Positions 23,713 to 33,088 of a DNA stretch of 64,000 bases are shown here, piece after piece (position 1 is the first letter of the stretch; each line of letters opens with the position of its first letter). The notes beneath the pieces were generated by a model. The model was given only the letters and a program-made list of their open reading frames with translations. It was not told where the DNA came from and did no database searches. The stretch is from Schizosaccharomyces osmophilus. Lineage: Eukaryota > Ascomycota > Schizosaccharomycetes > Schizosaccharomycetales > Schizosaccharomycetaceae. The position numbers were made by a program, and so were the translations under genes. The stretch is taken from positions 1,116,001 through 1,180,000 of the forward strand of contig NC_079238.1 in NCBI RefSeq assembly GCF_027921745.1, written 5' to 3'.

Positions 23713-25164
23713 TTAAGCCCAAGAATCGTCAAGATAGGAAGAAAGAGTACACTTCTCATACTCGATGGGAGGTTCAGTTTTCATCGGTCTTCGCAATTCT
23801 GCATCGCACATAGTAGCATAGTTGTGGTCTAGAAAGTCCTCTAACTCATAACGAGGTTTTGTAAACTGTTGGCTCATAATACCAGCCAAACTAGCAATGT
23901 TGGGATAATAATGATTCTGCAACGTATGCAATTCCCACAAAGATGAATCGATTGCAGATGTCAGCAAAGGATCGGGTTGCTGAATATCAAAAGGGTCATC
24001 TGATTCGCTAACATTGCGATGTAGCATTTGCATACAACTTGGGTGGCGCTGTAAGGAATTGTAAATGAAAGGAATAACGATAGCAATCGCACCAGGTGAC
24101 CCGGTTAAGGCTAAACGGGCTAATTTTTTTATGAAAGAAGCAATGACAGTAGCAGGCAAATGAGTAGAGGACAAAAACAAATCTAGCAAACGAAAGAAGC
24201 GAGATCTTGTACGCAAGTAGAGTAAGTTTCTATCCAGAAGAGCGTATAATTTAGGATAAAACAAAGGATAGTCAAGATTATGCTCCATGATTAGAGTGAA
24301 AAGACCATTCAAGGCTAGTAAGGCAACGGCGTGGTGAGAATTGTATGCATCAGTCAAAAAGTCCATTAGCATTGCAGGTTTGGGAAGGAAAGGAATTACA
24401 CGCTTGTGTATCACGCTCAAAACCCTTTTATAAAGGTCGATTGAGAGAGGAAGATACAATGCGGACAACCAAGCATCTTGAAAGGCGCGCTTTAAGGATG
24501 ATGCATTCTCGACATTTGAAGAAAGCGCAGATGCCCATGGTAAAGATGATGAAAGCGGAGAAGGTATGAGAGAGAGTATGCGAATAATGTTTGAAGCAAG
24601 TGTAAAGATTTCATCTGAAGAAAAGCCCGACAAATCATTCTCTGTATATGCACTAGCTATTTTAGCGACGCTCTTGTAGAAATAGTATAGCAAATCTGTG
24701 TATTTGGTGAGATAGGACTCTACGAAATCTTGAACACAGAGATCCGATAAATTCGATGCTGCAGCAAGAGCAGTACAAAATCGGAAATACAATTGATTTC
24801 TCAATAGTCCATTCGGGTCCAAATAGGATTCAGCCTTGCAAAGACGTAAGGCTATCGTCAAAAACGACACCTGCAAGGCGTCCACATCAGGTTCTGAATA
24901 CACCTGCATTAATTTTTCTGTGAACGAAATGAAATTATCGGAAATCCAATTTTGGACCATTGCACCAGCAGACTGATCATCCGCAGCTGGCCGTTTCAGC
25001 TCCTTCGTTTCAAAAAAATGACTAAAAACGCGACAAAGCGCTGCTGCTGCCTCATTCACTTCTTCTAATGAATGAGTTTTGTAATCCATATAATTCATTA
25101 TTTCAACAACATTGTTTAAGTTTTTCTTTGACTTATAAATGTCATTTTCCAAGGTTTTTATCAT
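23713..25164 (-). CDS. noc4: Noc4, ribosome-biogenesis (CBF/MAK21 family) protein
   Basis: 483 residues from the ATG at 25164 (the first ATG in frame). Noc4 pairs with Nop14 in the small-subunit processome and is needed for 18S rRNA maturation in the nucleolus. The C-terminal half (about 285-440) has the CBF/MAK21 region with HHAVALLALNGLF and the AIVIPFIYNSLQRHP stretch, followed by the usual SSLWELHTLQNHYYP motif. The N-terminal half is helical. Position matches S. pombe SPBC1604.06c. Confidence 0.88.
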   Translation of the reverse strand: MIKTLENDIYKSKKNLNNVVEIMNYMDYKTHSLEEVNEAAAALCRVFSHFFETKELKRPAADDQSAGAMVQNWISDNFISFTEKLMQVYSEPDVDALQVSFLTIALRLCKAESYLDPNGLLRNQLYFRFCTALAAASNLSDLCVQDFVESYLTKYTDLLYYFYKSVAKIASAYTENDLSGFSSDEIFTLASNIIRILSLIPSPLSSSLPWASALSSNVENASSLKRAFQDAWLSALYLPLSIDLYKRVLSVIHKRVIPFLPKPAMLMDFLTDAYNSHHAVALLALNGLFTLIMEHNLDYPLFYPKLYALLDRNLLYLRTRSRFFRLLDLFLSSTHLPATVIASFIKKLARLALTGSPGAIAIVIPFIYNSLQRHPSCMQMLHRNVSESDDPFDIQQPDPLLTSAIDSSLWELHTLQNHYYPNIASLAGIMSQQFTKPRYELEDFLDHNYATMCDAELRRPMKTEPPIEYEKCTLSSYLDDSWA

Positions 25165-25368
25165 TTTGGCTCCTGGAAAGTTCAACAATTATGAATAGCT
25201 TGAATGCAATTCTTTCTGAATAGAGTAGTTTTCTATACAATCTTATATGCGTTTACGACATGCAGTAAAAGCTCCCTATTGGGCTACAATACCATAGCGT
25301 GCATCGGTATTTACGGGATCATCACCTTTCCACGTCTCGAGAAGCTGATTTTAGCAAACAACTTCGGA

Positions 25369-26160
25369 ATGGCTTCAAAATTGTTTCGTATGTAGTGTCT
25401 TTGTTCATCGTATTTCCAAATTTGACTAACTAATATTACAGTGCAAAGAACATTACCCGCTTTTCAAAGGGCTGCCTTTATGCGTACGGCCGCACCATTT
25501 AGCCGCAGCTTCTCTTTTACTCCCAGAAGCTTGAATAATGCTGAACCCCCCAAGAGAACCCCTGCTGATCAAAAGGCTGCTCAACTTATCAATGCTGCTC
25601 CTTCTACCTCTTTGTTGACCAAGTCTGGTGTTCTGACTGTTACTGCTGCTGCTCTTGCTACTGCTATCTCCAAGGGCATTTACGTTGTTAACGAAGAAAC
25701 TATTGTCGTTGCTTCTTTCCTCGGTCTCTTGGGTGTCTTTGGTACCCTTGGCCGTAAGGCTTACAACGAGTGGTCTGAAAAGACAATAAACAACATTGCC
25801 AATATTTTGGAAACTTCTCGTGAAGGCCATAAAGACGCTATCCAGGAACGCATTCAACAAGTTACTGGTCTCCAGGATGTTGAAGACGTCACCAAGCTCT
25901 TGTTCACCACCTCCAAGGATACTGCTCGTATGGAAGCCGAGATTTTCGAACTTGAGCAACAAGTTGCTCTGTCCCACCAAGCCAAATCTGTCTTAGATAG
26001 CTGGGTCAACCATGAAGCTTCCATCCGTGCTGATCAACAACAGCGTTTGGTCTCTGAAGTTTTGGGCCGTGTCGACAGCAAGGTCTTGACTCAAAAGTTC
26101 CAACAAGAGGCTTTGAACGAGAGCGTTGGTGAGATTGAGAAGGTTCTGGCTACCGCTTAA
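25369..26160 (+). CDS. atp4: F1Fo ATP synthase subunit b (Atp4), mitochondrial
   Basis: Peripheral-stalk subunit. Two exons: 25369-25387 (19 nt) and 25442-26160, joined over a 54-nt intron with GTATGT, CTAAC and ACAG. The 245-residue product starts MASKLFLQRT. Without the first exon the frame would start at GTG. The first 35 residues are Arg/Ser/Phe-rich, a mitochondrial presequence. Two hydrophobic segments lie at about 65-82 and 88-105, then a long charged helical region that forms the stalk. Codon use is biased, as expected for an abundant protein. Matches S. pombe SPBC1604.07. Confidence 0.92.
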
Positions 26161-26728
26161 AGTTTACCATTTTTGTAGACCAAGAAGCCGTTTTTAATTC
26201 GATCAAACATTTCTTTCCTTTACTCGAGTTAGCAGGCTTTCATTATAGTCGTCGAAACATTCACTTTGCTTTTGCACAGGATCTTCGAATGATAACTTTT
26301 ACTTAACCCCCTTCTCTTTTCGTCTTTGGCCAGTCGCTAATAATATTTACTTTTATGAAATGATTCTTACATATCATAAATACAGCCTGTAAATCCATTT
26401 ATCCTTGTTCTCAGTATTTGCTACCGTCTGCAAAATTACATGTAATAGTAATTGAATGTAGCTCTTACCATTACTATAAAAAAGCATTTGAGTGGGGAAC
26501 ACAAACAAAATATAAATTAATCAACCTCACGCTATAACCTAAATCTATCTAAACAATTGTTTCCATAAAGCTGCAAACAGCAAACAACAACAAAGGACAA
26601 ATCAATCCCTTTTTTGGACACTCTGAGATATTATCCCATTTCTCCGTCTTTTTCTCGAGTATTAACATTACACATGCCCAACAACCTTCTTGGAACTAAA
26701 ACATTGACAAAAGACGACCATTTAGTGT
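26161..26728. other. Convergent intergenic region, atp4 / imp1
   Basis: 3' flanks of two convergent genes, AT-rich, with no ORF or RNA gene that I can support. Confidence 0.5.
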
Positions 26729-28348
26729 TTACATGGCCATATCCTGGGAATCAAAATGAAATTCTTCATTGGCAGCCGGTCCACCACTGAAACTGAATGT
26801 ATTACCATTCGTCTCAGGAGCTAAGTCCTCTACGCCATCTTCATCACTAAAGTATTTCTCAATGATGTTGTATGCCTTTAAATAAATGTCGTTGTTACCA
26901 GAGGTTTGCAACTCGTAAATTTTATCCATACCGCCGGCCTCTTCAATATAGACGGCATAAAGGTTAATATTTTGAACGTCCATCGTGCGGTCCATTTCAC
27001 CAACTTTAAGAATATTTTCAATGGCATCAAGAGCAACTTGAACAATTTTGTTATCCGATCCCTCTAGCATATCACACAATGGTTTAATAACACCTTGCTT
27101 AACAAGGTAACGAATTTGCTCAGGCTGACCTAGACCACCAGACGTAGCGTTAGAAATAGCCCAGCAAGCTTCTTTTTTAGTTTTGTAATCAGCATTCTTT
27201 AATAAATGTACCAATGGTTGAATCAGATTTGATTCTATCACGGCTTGGATTTGTTGAATATTACCAGCAGTGATATTACTGATAGTCCAGCATGTTTCTT
27301 TACGAATATTCTCTTTGTGATGACACAAAAGATTAGGGAAAGCATTCAAAGCACCAGACTCGATTATGATTTGGGTTTGGGCGTCAGTACCAGTGACGAT
27401 GTTACCAACAGAACGGAGGGCAGGTGTTTGAATATTAGGACTGGAAGAATTCAATAAGTCGACAAGACGATGAGCGCAGCCAACGTCGATGATGGCACCA
27501 ATTTTTTCATTGGGTCCGTCAGAGAGATATGAGATAGCCCAGCAGGCATCGACAACGACTTCAACATCGTCAGAATACAAAAGTTTTGCAAGAGTGGGTA
27601 ATCCAACTGAGATAGTTGACCAGTTGGGGGGAGGGTTTTTACCACGACACAAGTTAGAGAGCGTCCAAGTAGCGTTACGAAGCATAGACAAATCTGCAGT
27701 GCTTGTTTCAATGATATAAATTAAAGGTTCTAAACACCCACAGCTAAGAACATAGTCACGACAGGCAGAAGAATCACCAGCAATATTACCGAGGGCCCAC
27801 ACGACTTGTTCACGAACATCCTTCTCGGGAGAGGAAAGTAAGTGAATGAATCGAGGAACGGCTCCAGAATTGACAACGACACGTGTTTGATCAGTGGTGC
27901 CACTTGCAATATTTGTCAGGGCCCACGCAGCCTCAAATTGAAGTAAGTTGTGTTCGCTTTCCAAAAATTGAACGAAGCGATCCACCACACCACATCGAAT
28001 AACACGATCAATTGGAGGATTGGTTTCTTTAGACAAAAACTTACGGAATTTTGTGACAGCATTTAGTTGTAGCTCTATATTATTAGACATAACATCTGCA
28101 GTAAGCTTGGGGAATTCATCATCCATCTGTCCTTCCATATAGCCTCGCACAGGCTCGTTTTCCATATTTTCAGATGGGTCATTTTGAAGTACAGAATTTA
28201 AGTTTCTGCGCTTGTTTAAGCTCTCTTCACGTTTTTGTTTACGAATTTCAACCTGCTGTTCTTCTCGTTGACGACGAAGTTCATCGGCCTTGAAGACAGC
28301 CTTTCCTTTAAAACGACTTCTTCTGTCTGGCATAAGTCTTGACTCCAT
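26729..28348 (-). CDS. imp1: Importin alpha (Imp1), nuclear import adaptor
   Basis: 539 residues from the ATG at 28348 ([10 protein letters not shown]). The frame is open further 5' only to a TTG. Binds classical nuclear localisation signals and links them to importin beta. The basic N-terminal importin-beta-binding domain is at about 1-60 ([20 protein letters not shown]). It is followed by about ten armadillo repeats with the repeated W...N ladder that forms the signal-binding groove ([35 protein letters not shown] and others), and an acidic C-terminal tail. S. pombe has two paralogs, Imp1 and Cut15. Position next to atp4 and rex4 indicates Imp1 (SPBC1604.08c). Confidence 0.93.
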   Translation of the reverse strand: MESRLMPDRRSRFKGKAVFKADELRRQREEQQVEIRKQKREESLNKRRNLNSVLQNDPSENMENEPVRGYMEGQMDDEFPKLTADVMSNNIELQLNAVTKFRKFLSKETNPPIDRVIRCGVVDRFVQFLESEHNLLQFEAAWALTNIASGTTDQTRVVVNSGAVPRFIHLLSSPEKDVREQVVWALGNIAGDSSACRDYVLSCGCLEPLIYIIETSTADLSMLRNATWTLSNLCRGKNPPPNWSTISVGLPTLAKLLYSDDVEVVVDACWAISYLSDGPNEKIGAIIDVGCAHRLVDLLNSSSPNIQTPALRSVGNIVTGTDAQTQIIIESGALNAFPNLLCHHKENIRKETCWTISNITAGNIQQIQAVIESNLIQPLVHLLKNADYKTKKEACWAISNATSGGLGQPEQIRYLVKQGVIKPLCDMLEGSDNKIVQVALDAIENILKVGEMDRTMDVQNINLYAVYIEEAGGMDKIYELQTSGNNDIYLKAYNIIEKYFSDEDGVEDLAPETNGNTFSFSGGPAANEEFHFDSQDMAM

Positions 28349-28798
28349 TTTCCCTTTTGTTGTAATACCTATTTTCTCTAGTTGTTTATAAGTTGTAGTT
28401 GCCAAAAGGAATGAATACCACCACCGAACTTCGCTGCAATAGACGCAAAATATTAAAGTATCCTAACCCTTATTTCGATGAATAGAAGGAAAGAAAAAAA
28501 ATAATAAAATAAATTTTGTGTATTCATTATCCTTTATTTAGCATTTTGGTATTCTGACCTCAGCAAAATTTTTATAATGGGCATATCGTTTATAAAATTT
28601 TGTTATGAGCATATTCTTAACTTATATGCTTGTAAATAACATATGAGGTTATAAGGCTTTTTTTGAAAATAATAGAATATGCTACATATGTGCCGCTGCC
28701 TGTCGTTTCTTCCTCTACTGCTACAAAAAAAATTATTTGCTAACCATTTTTGCTTATTGCCTTAAATTTAAGGGATTAAAAGAATAAAAAAAAGTTGT
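28349..28798. other. AT-rich region between imp1 and tRNA-Ser
   Basis: Promoter of imp1 and 3' flank of the tRNA. Several A/T-only runs (about 28495-28520, 28610-28680) make it a plausible replication-origin candidate in a fission yeast, but no test is possible here. Confidence 0.35.
28787..28794 (-). terminator. Pol III terminator of tRNA-Ser
   Basis: Run of eight T on the minus strand starting five bases after the tRNA 3' end. Confidence 0.85.
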
Positions 28799-28893
28799 CG
28801 ACAACGGCAGGATTCGAACCTGCGCTCCCAGAGGGAATCCGCTGGGCTACTTGATAGCAGGCGAACGCCTTAAAACCACTCGGCCACGTTGTC
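28799..28893 (-). tRNA. tRNA-Ser(GCU) with 11-nt intron
   Basis: Folds as a type II tRNA. The acceptor GACAACG pairs with CGTTGTC, the anticodon stem is TTCGC/GCGGA, the long variable arm is CCCTCTGGG-like, and the T arm is GCAGG-TTCGAAT-CCTGC with discriminator G. The anticodon GCT is at 28858-28856. An 11-nt intron (28854-28844) begins one base after the anticodon, and its TAGC can pair with the anticodon GCTA, the usual pre-tRNA intron structure. A T8 pol III terminator follows at 28794-28787. Confidence 0.93.
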
Positions 28894-29347
28894 TTGTTGA
28901 GGGCTACGAAACAGAATGTGTATATAAACAAAAAAATCGGTGCTGCTTAACAACAATATAGTTCTCGTGTTAACCGTACTACTTTTATGCGTTCAAAACG
29001 ATTTGTTTACATTCATTTTAAGTATTTAATTTTGTATTTTTGTAGTTTTAAAGTGACTTAAAAAGGGTCGCAGCAAAACGAGTTTACACAGCTTAAAAAG
29101 TCGCAATTGCAGCTTCGGTTCAATATCAAGCCTAAATTACTAAAGTTCAATGATGAATAAATACCATTTATTGACAAGCAAACACCAAATGACCCATTAT
29201 TAAAGTAGCGTTACAAAAAGTAGTAGCAGCGGCTGCTTTTCTATAAGCACCTTGTACTAGTACTCCCGAAAACCAATGTTCAAGAAAGAGCGGAAGGTTG
29301 TGGGAATAAATTCAAATAGAAGAGAAAAGAAAAAGGATCTTCAGGTG
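28894..29347. other. Intergenic region, tRNA-Ser / rex4 3' end
   Basis: Upstream flank of the tRNA and 3' flank of rex4. I see no further gene. Confidence 0.5.
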
Positions 29348-30241
29348 TTAACCTTTAAACCCACGTTTGAAATAACCTTCATCCATTTCCTTTTTCACAT
29401 GTTTGTAAAGATCCATCGTCGCCTGAGCATCTTGAACAGAAGAATGCTGACCGGATTGAATGTCTCTGCCGAGCACCTGCTCAGCGAGTTTTTTGAGAGA
29501 AGGTGTTTTTCCCTTTGCTAATTTTCGAAATCCAGAAAATCGACTTGTATCTCGAATTAGTCTACGTGGATGTGATAAGAGTAAGACCTTTAAATCATTT
29601 TGTATCGCATGTCCCACGAGAACGCGATTTTCTAAAACATCGGCTACCTCTTTCTGAACTTTTTCAAATGGAGGAGCATCTCGCATGTGAAATGATTTGA
29701 CACCACTTACCCAAGTTCGCCAATCCGTCACACGTTCTTTTGGTCGAACATAGGTATCATAAACAACCCGTCCGTGATAGTTGACGATACTAATGCGCGC
29801 CAGCACAGACATGTCATCAGCAACTCCAACCATCTCACAGTCCATTGCAATATACTTTCCAAGAGTTTCCAAATTTGTCTTTCGTGTCAGGTTTCCAGCA
29901 TCCACACCATATGCGTCAAAAACTTGTGATTCAGGAAGATCGTGCTCTCGAGCAAAGTCTTTCAACTCTTTTGTACGCGTATCGTTGATCTGTAGTCCAT
30001 CTCGAGAAGCACCTTCTTTTCCATTCGGAACAACTTTCTTATGTCTTGGTTTCTCGTTTTTTCCGGTTTTCTTTTCAATTCGTCCACTTTTTGTGCTATC
30101 CAATTTCTACAAAACGGCCGTTTGTTAGTAACAGTGCACAGCTAGAGTCTTTAAAGATCGTTACGCTTTTCTATTGTACGATCAACCCTAAAAAGCGTCC
30201 TCCTTACTTACTTTTTTTAATTTTTCCCAATTGGAAGACAT
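29348..30241 (-). CDS. rex4: Rex4-type 3'-5' RNA exonuclease
   Basis: DEDDh exonuclease of the REX4 family, involved in pre-rRNA processing. Two exons: 30241-30212 (ten codons, [10 protein letters not shown]) and 30106-29348, joined over a 105-nt intron with GTAAGT, CTAAC and TAG, giving 262 residues. The second exon alone has no ATG near its start, which supports splicing. Catalytic motifs are AMDCEMVG (D99, E101), [10 protein letters not shown] and [14 protein letters not shown]. The basic N-terminal region suits a nucleolar protein. Position equals S. pombe SPBC1604.09c. Confidence 0.92.
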
Positions 30242-30575
30242 TTCTATTGTTTGATGAAAACTCTTTATCCAGGCATATAAACTCGTTCAAGAACACTCGA
30301 TTACCGATGTTGGACGTGTCGGTGAACCCAATACCCCACTGCGTTCGATTATGATATATACATTGAGTGAAGGAGGAGTCTGGAAAGCAGAACTGATACT
30401 ATTTGAAACATATTAGAAAGGATTGAAACTTTTGATATATCTTAATAAAAAAAAATCATTCCTAAACGCGCCAGCAATCGCATCTCTCTAGTTTGGTACC
30501 GATGTTCGGTTATTACAAGTATTAGTCGCTTAAACAGAGTTTTATATTTAACCATTATTAGTGTTTGTCAACCAA
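30242..30575. other. Intergenic region, rex4 / tRNA-Leu
   Basis: Promoter of rex4 and upstream flank of the tRNA. No other feature. Confidence 0.5.
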
Positions 30576-30654
30576 GGAAGGGTGTCCGAGTGGTTATGGA
30601 GCTAGTTTAAGGCACTAGTGCGAAAGCTCGTGGGTTCGAGTCCCACCCCTTTCA
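30576..30654 (+). tRNA. tRNA-Leu(AAG)
   Basis: Type II cloverleaf of 79 nt without intron. The acceptor GGAAGGG pairs with CCCTTTC and the discriminator is A. The D arm is TCCGAGTGGTTATGGA, the anticodon stem is CTAGT/ACTAG with loop TTAAGGC (anticodon AAG at 30609-30611), the variable arm is GCGAAAGC and the T arm is GTGGG-TTCGAGT-CCCAC. AAG reads CTT and, after A-to-I modification, CTC leucine codons. A T5 run at about 30661-30665 can terminate pol III. Confidence 0.94.
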
Positions 30655-30948
30655 TTATGTTTTTGTTTATTTTAGTCCCTATTGATATAGGGACCACAAC
30701 ATTTCCGTCTTCATTTTATCCATTAGAAGTATTGAACTGAATTTTACCACTATATTCGAAAATCTATTTCATTGCTTTTTTTTTCATGTATATAAATGAT
30801 TATTACTGAATCCATTGCTCTCCATGGTGATCGTATAGTACTAACAACATTTTCAGGTAACACGAGTGAATGTAACCCCCAGAGGTGCTTGGGTTTTTCA
30901 AAGTTCATATGAGAGGATACCTGCTTCTCTTAGACGTTGCGCAAGAAA

Positions 30949-31540
30949 ATGATGTCTTGTTGTACACAGCTTCAGGATACGATTGATGAGGTAGGGAATA
31001 TTACTTTCAAAGGAATTCTACTTACATGATTAGGTGACAACTCAATTTTACTCATCGATTCATTATTTGAGTTCACAGCATGATTTCGTTCCGTTACCTG
31101 GACAGGAGAAAGCATCAGATACAAAATGTATGTTCCTTTAAATAAAAGACTTAGATTACTTGGGCATTCTTACTGACAAGTGCTAGTGAATCCAATTTCT
31201 GAAGATGACTTAAAGTGTACGAGATAAATTGTGTAGAGCAAGCAGCGAGTCATTGGACTCTAAGCAGGACTAACAATGTTTTACAGTTGTTCAAAAAGAT
31301 ATGGCTAAAGACTTGGTTACAAAGTTTCAGCAGATAGATGCTCTTATTCAGCAGTTGCCCGGTATTTCAACAGCTCCCAGACATCAAATGGAAAAGATAA
31401 AGTCATTCCAAAAATTAATCGAAGAGAGAAAGAAGGAAAGGGAACAGTGTGAAGCTGAAAACGAACGACTGAAAGCCTCCTTGGCTCAAAGGATAGAAAC
31501 CTTTGGACAAGTCACTTGCGAATTATTTCAATCGCTATAA
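30949..31540 (+). CDS. med21: Mediator subunit Med21 (Srb7)
   Basis: Middle-module subunit of RNA polymerase II Mediator. Four exons: 30949-30990, 31034-31127, 31187-31216 and 31287-31540, giving 139 residues. Introns are 43, 59 and 70 nt. The second and third have CTGAC and CTAAC branches. The 30-nt third exon is supported because it supplies LNPISEDDLK, the family's conserved Asn-Pro segment, and restores frame. The N-terminal CTQLQDTIDE helix and QFYSSIHYL match Med21, as does the IDALIQQLPG motif. The C-terminal half is a coiled coil that pairs with Med7. The first intron donor GTAGGG is weak. Position equals S. pombe SPBC1604.10. Confidence 0.88.
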
Positions 31541-31919
31541 ATCGAATCATCCACTTTTTCAGACGCTTGCTCTTTTTCTATGGTAAATCTTCGGTTTTAT
31601 TTATTTCTTCCTTTTTGTTTCCATTGCAACATTAAAGAATTCTCCACCATAGACAAGTCGATGCATGTTCCTTGCTCAAGTGTGAAGTCAGTTTTTAAGA
31701 AAATTACCAAAGAGATCCAACTTATGAGCATACGATGGAAGATGTAGTTACCAAGGATTCCTTAATTTGTAAAAATAGAAATTACTTTGTTTATTATTTA
31801 AAAACATCTAGCGAAGAGTGTTATTCATTTTACCGAGTGGAAACGAACTCGTAATCCATATGAGCGGATCCAAGGCAGGTACGAATCCAACTATCCATTC
31901 ACCAACAAATTCAGTAAGA
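31541..31919. other. Intergenic region, med21 / atp17
   Basis: 3' flank of med21 and promoter/leader of atp17. An in-frame ATG at 31860 could extend Atp17 by 20 residues, but GTACGA (from 31880) to TTCAG might instead be a leader intron. Confidence 0.4.
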
Positions 31920-32262
31920 ATGGCTCCCTTCTCATTGAAACCATTTATCCCCCCTCAAGTTGCTAATCCTACAGTAAGTAATAGAACCAAAAAAATCTGC
32001 TTGTAGAAGCTCTCTTCTAACTTCACAGGCTTTAAATGCATTCCCCAGTTCTGCTCGAATGGGCCGTATTGTGGACTTTTACACTCGTTTGCCCAAAGGC
32101 ACTGCTCCCAAAAAGTCTAGTAATGGCTTTTTCAATTGGTACTACGCCAAATACCTTGGCAAAAACGCCAGTGGTGCTCCCTTACTTCATTTGGTAGGTG
32201 CCATTTTTATCTTTTCTTATGCTTCTGAGTACTTCTACCATATTCGTCATCACGAACATTAA
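31920..32262 (+). CDS. atp17: F1Fo ATP synthase subunit f (Atp17), mitochondrial
   Basis: Small Fo membrane subunit needed for dimer assembly. Two exons: 31920-31973 and 32029-32262, with a 55-nt intron (GTAAGT, CTAAC, ACAG), giving 95 residues. Family features are the N-terminal FIPPQVANPT and FPSSARMGRIVDFYTRLPKG, a soluble linker, and a C-terminal membrane helix LLHLVGAIFIFSYASEYFYHI ending in a His-rich tail. The ATG at 31920 gives the length I expect. Second ATP-synthase gene within 7 kb (atp4). Position equals S. pombe SPBC1604.11. Confidence 0.9.
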
Positions 32263-33088
32263 GAAAGCTCACTTACTTTATTCGATTGGACTTGGAAGTT
32301 GCTTTCCCTCTTTTCTGTCCTTGTCTGTCGTAGTGGTAGACTACGATGAATGGATAATGAATATATTCCGTCCACCAGTGAATGTTTGAAATTTTTATTT
32401 CTCGTACTTGTAAATTTCAAAAATTTGTTGCGAGTTCTCTTCGTGTAAAATTCGCACTCTTAACTTACAGATGGAAGTATTCTCATGACAGGGTCCAGAC
32501 AAAAGAATTTCCTACAAGACAGCTTCTGTATCATGCTTACTCGATAAACATCAATATTCTGTTAATTCTGTTATATCGGAAAACTATGTGTAATATAGCT
32601 TGAAAAGCACTAAGTTGAAAGTCAAAAGTACGCATCCATTTGAAACAAGGCCCTCTTCATTTATATTGAGACCTTCCAATAATTTTCAACTTTCTTCTTT
32701 CTCAACGAACTCGTAATAGCTTCGTTCAAAAGCTTCAATCAGTTTCACAGCAATCGTATTTGTAATTTCCGAATCAGGTATTCGTATATACAGCTACCGT
32801 TGTATATTCATTCAGGCATTGTCATGTGACTCAAAGATTTGTTTTCTTTTATTATCTCATTTAATGTTTGTTATAGTTGTAACTGTTCATACACATAAGA
32901 AGAAAACTCATTTTATTAATAACATAGAATTATTATTATATATTACAGTAATATACACCACCAAATTTGCTTACCCTGCACTCTCAAGAACAGAGTCCTC
33001 GCGTTGTATTCTTTTGCCAATCTCTGCTACTACAAATACTTACACACCATAAAAGGTGAACGGAGAGAAACATCTCTATAAGTAGGTC
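32263..33088. other. Intergenic region upstream of the 798-residue gene
   Basis: About 0.8 kb. Short frames on the plus strand (for example 32382-32603) are AT-driven and unrecognised. It probably holds the promoter of the downstream gene. Confidence 0.4.
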
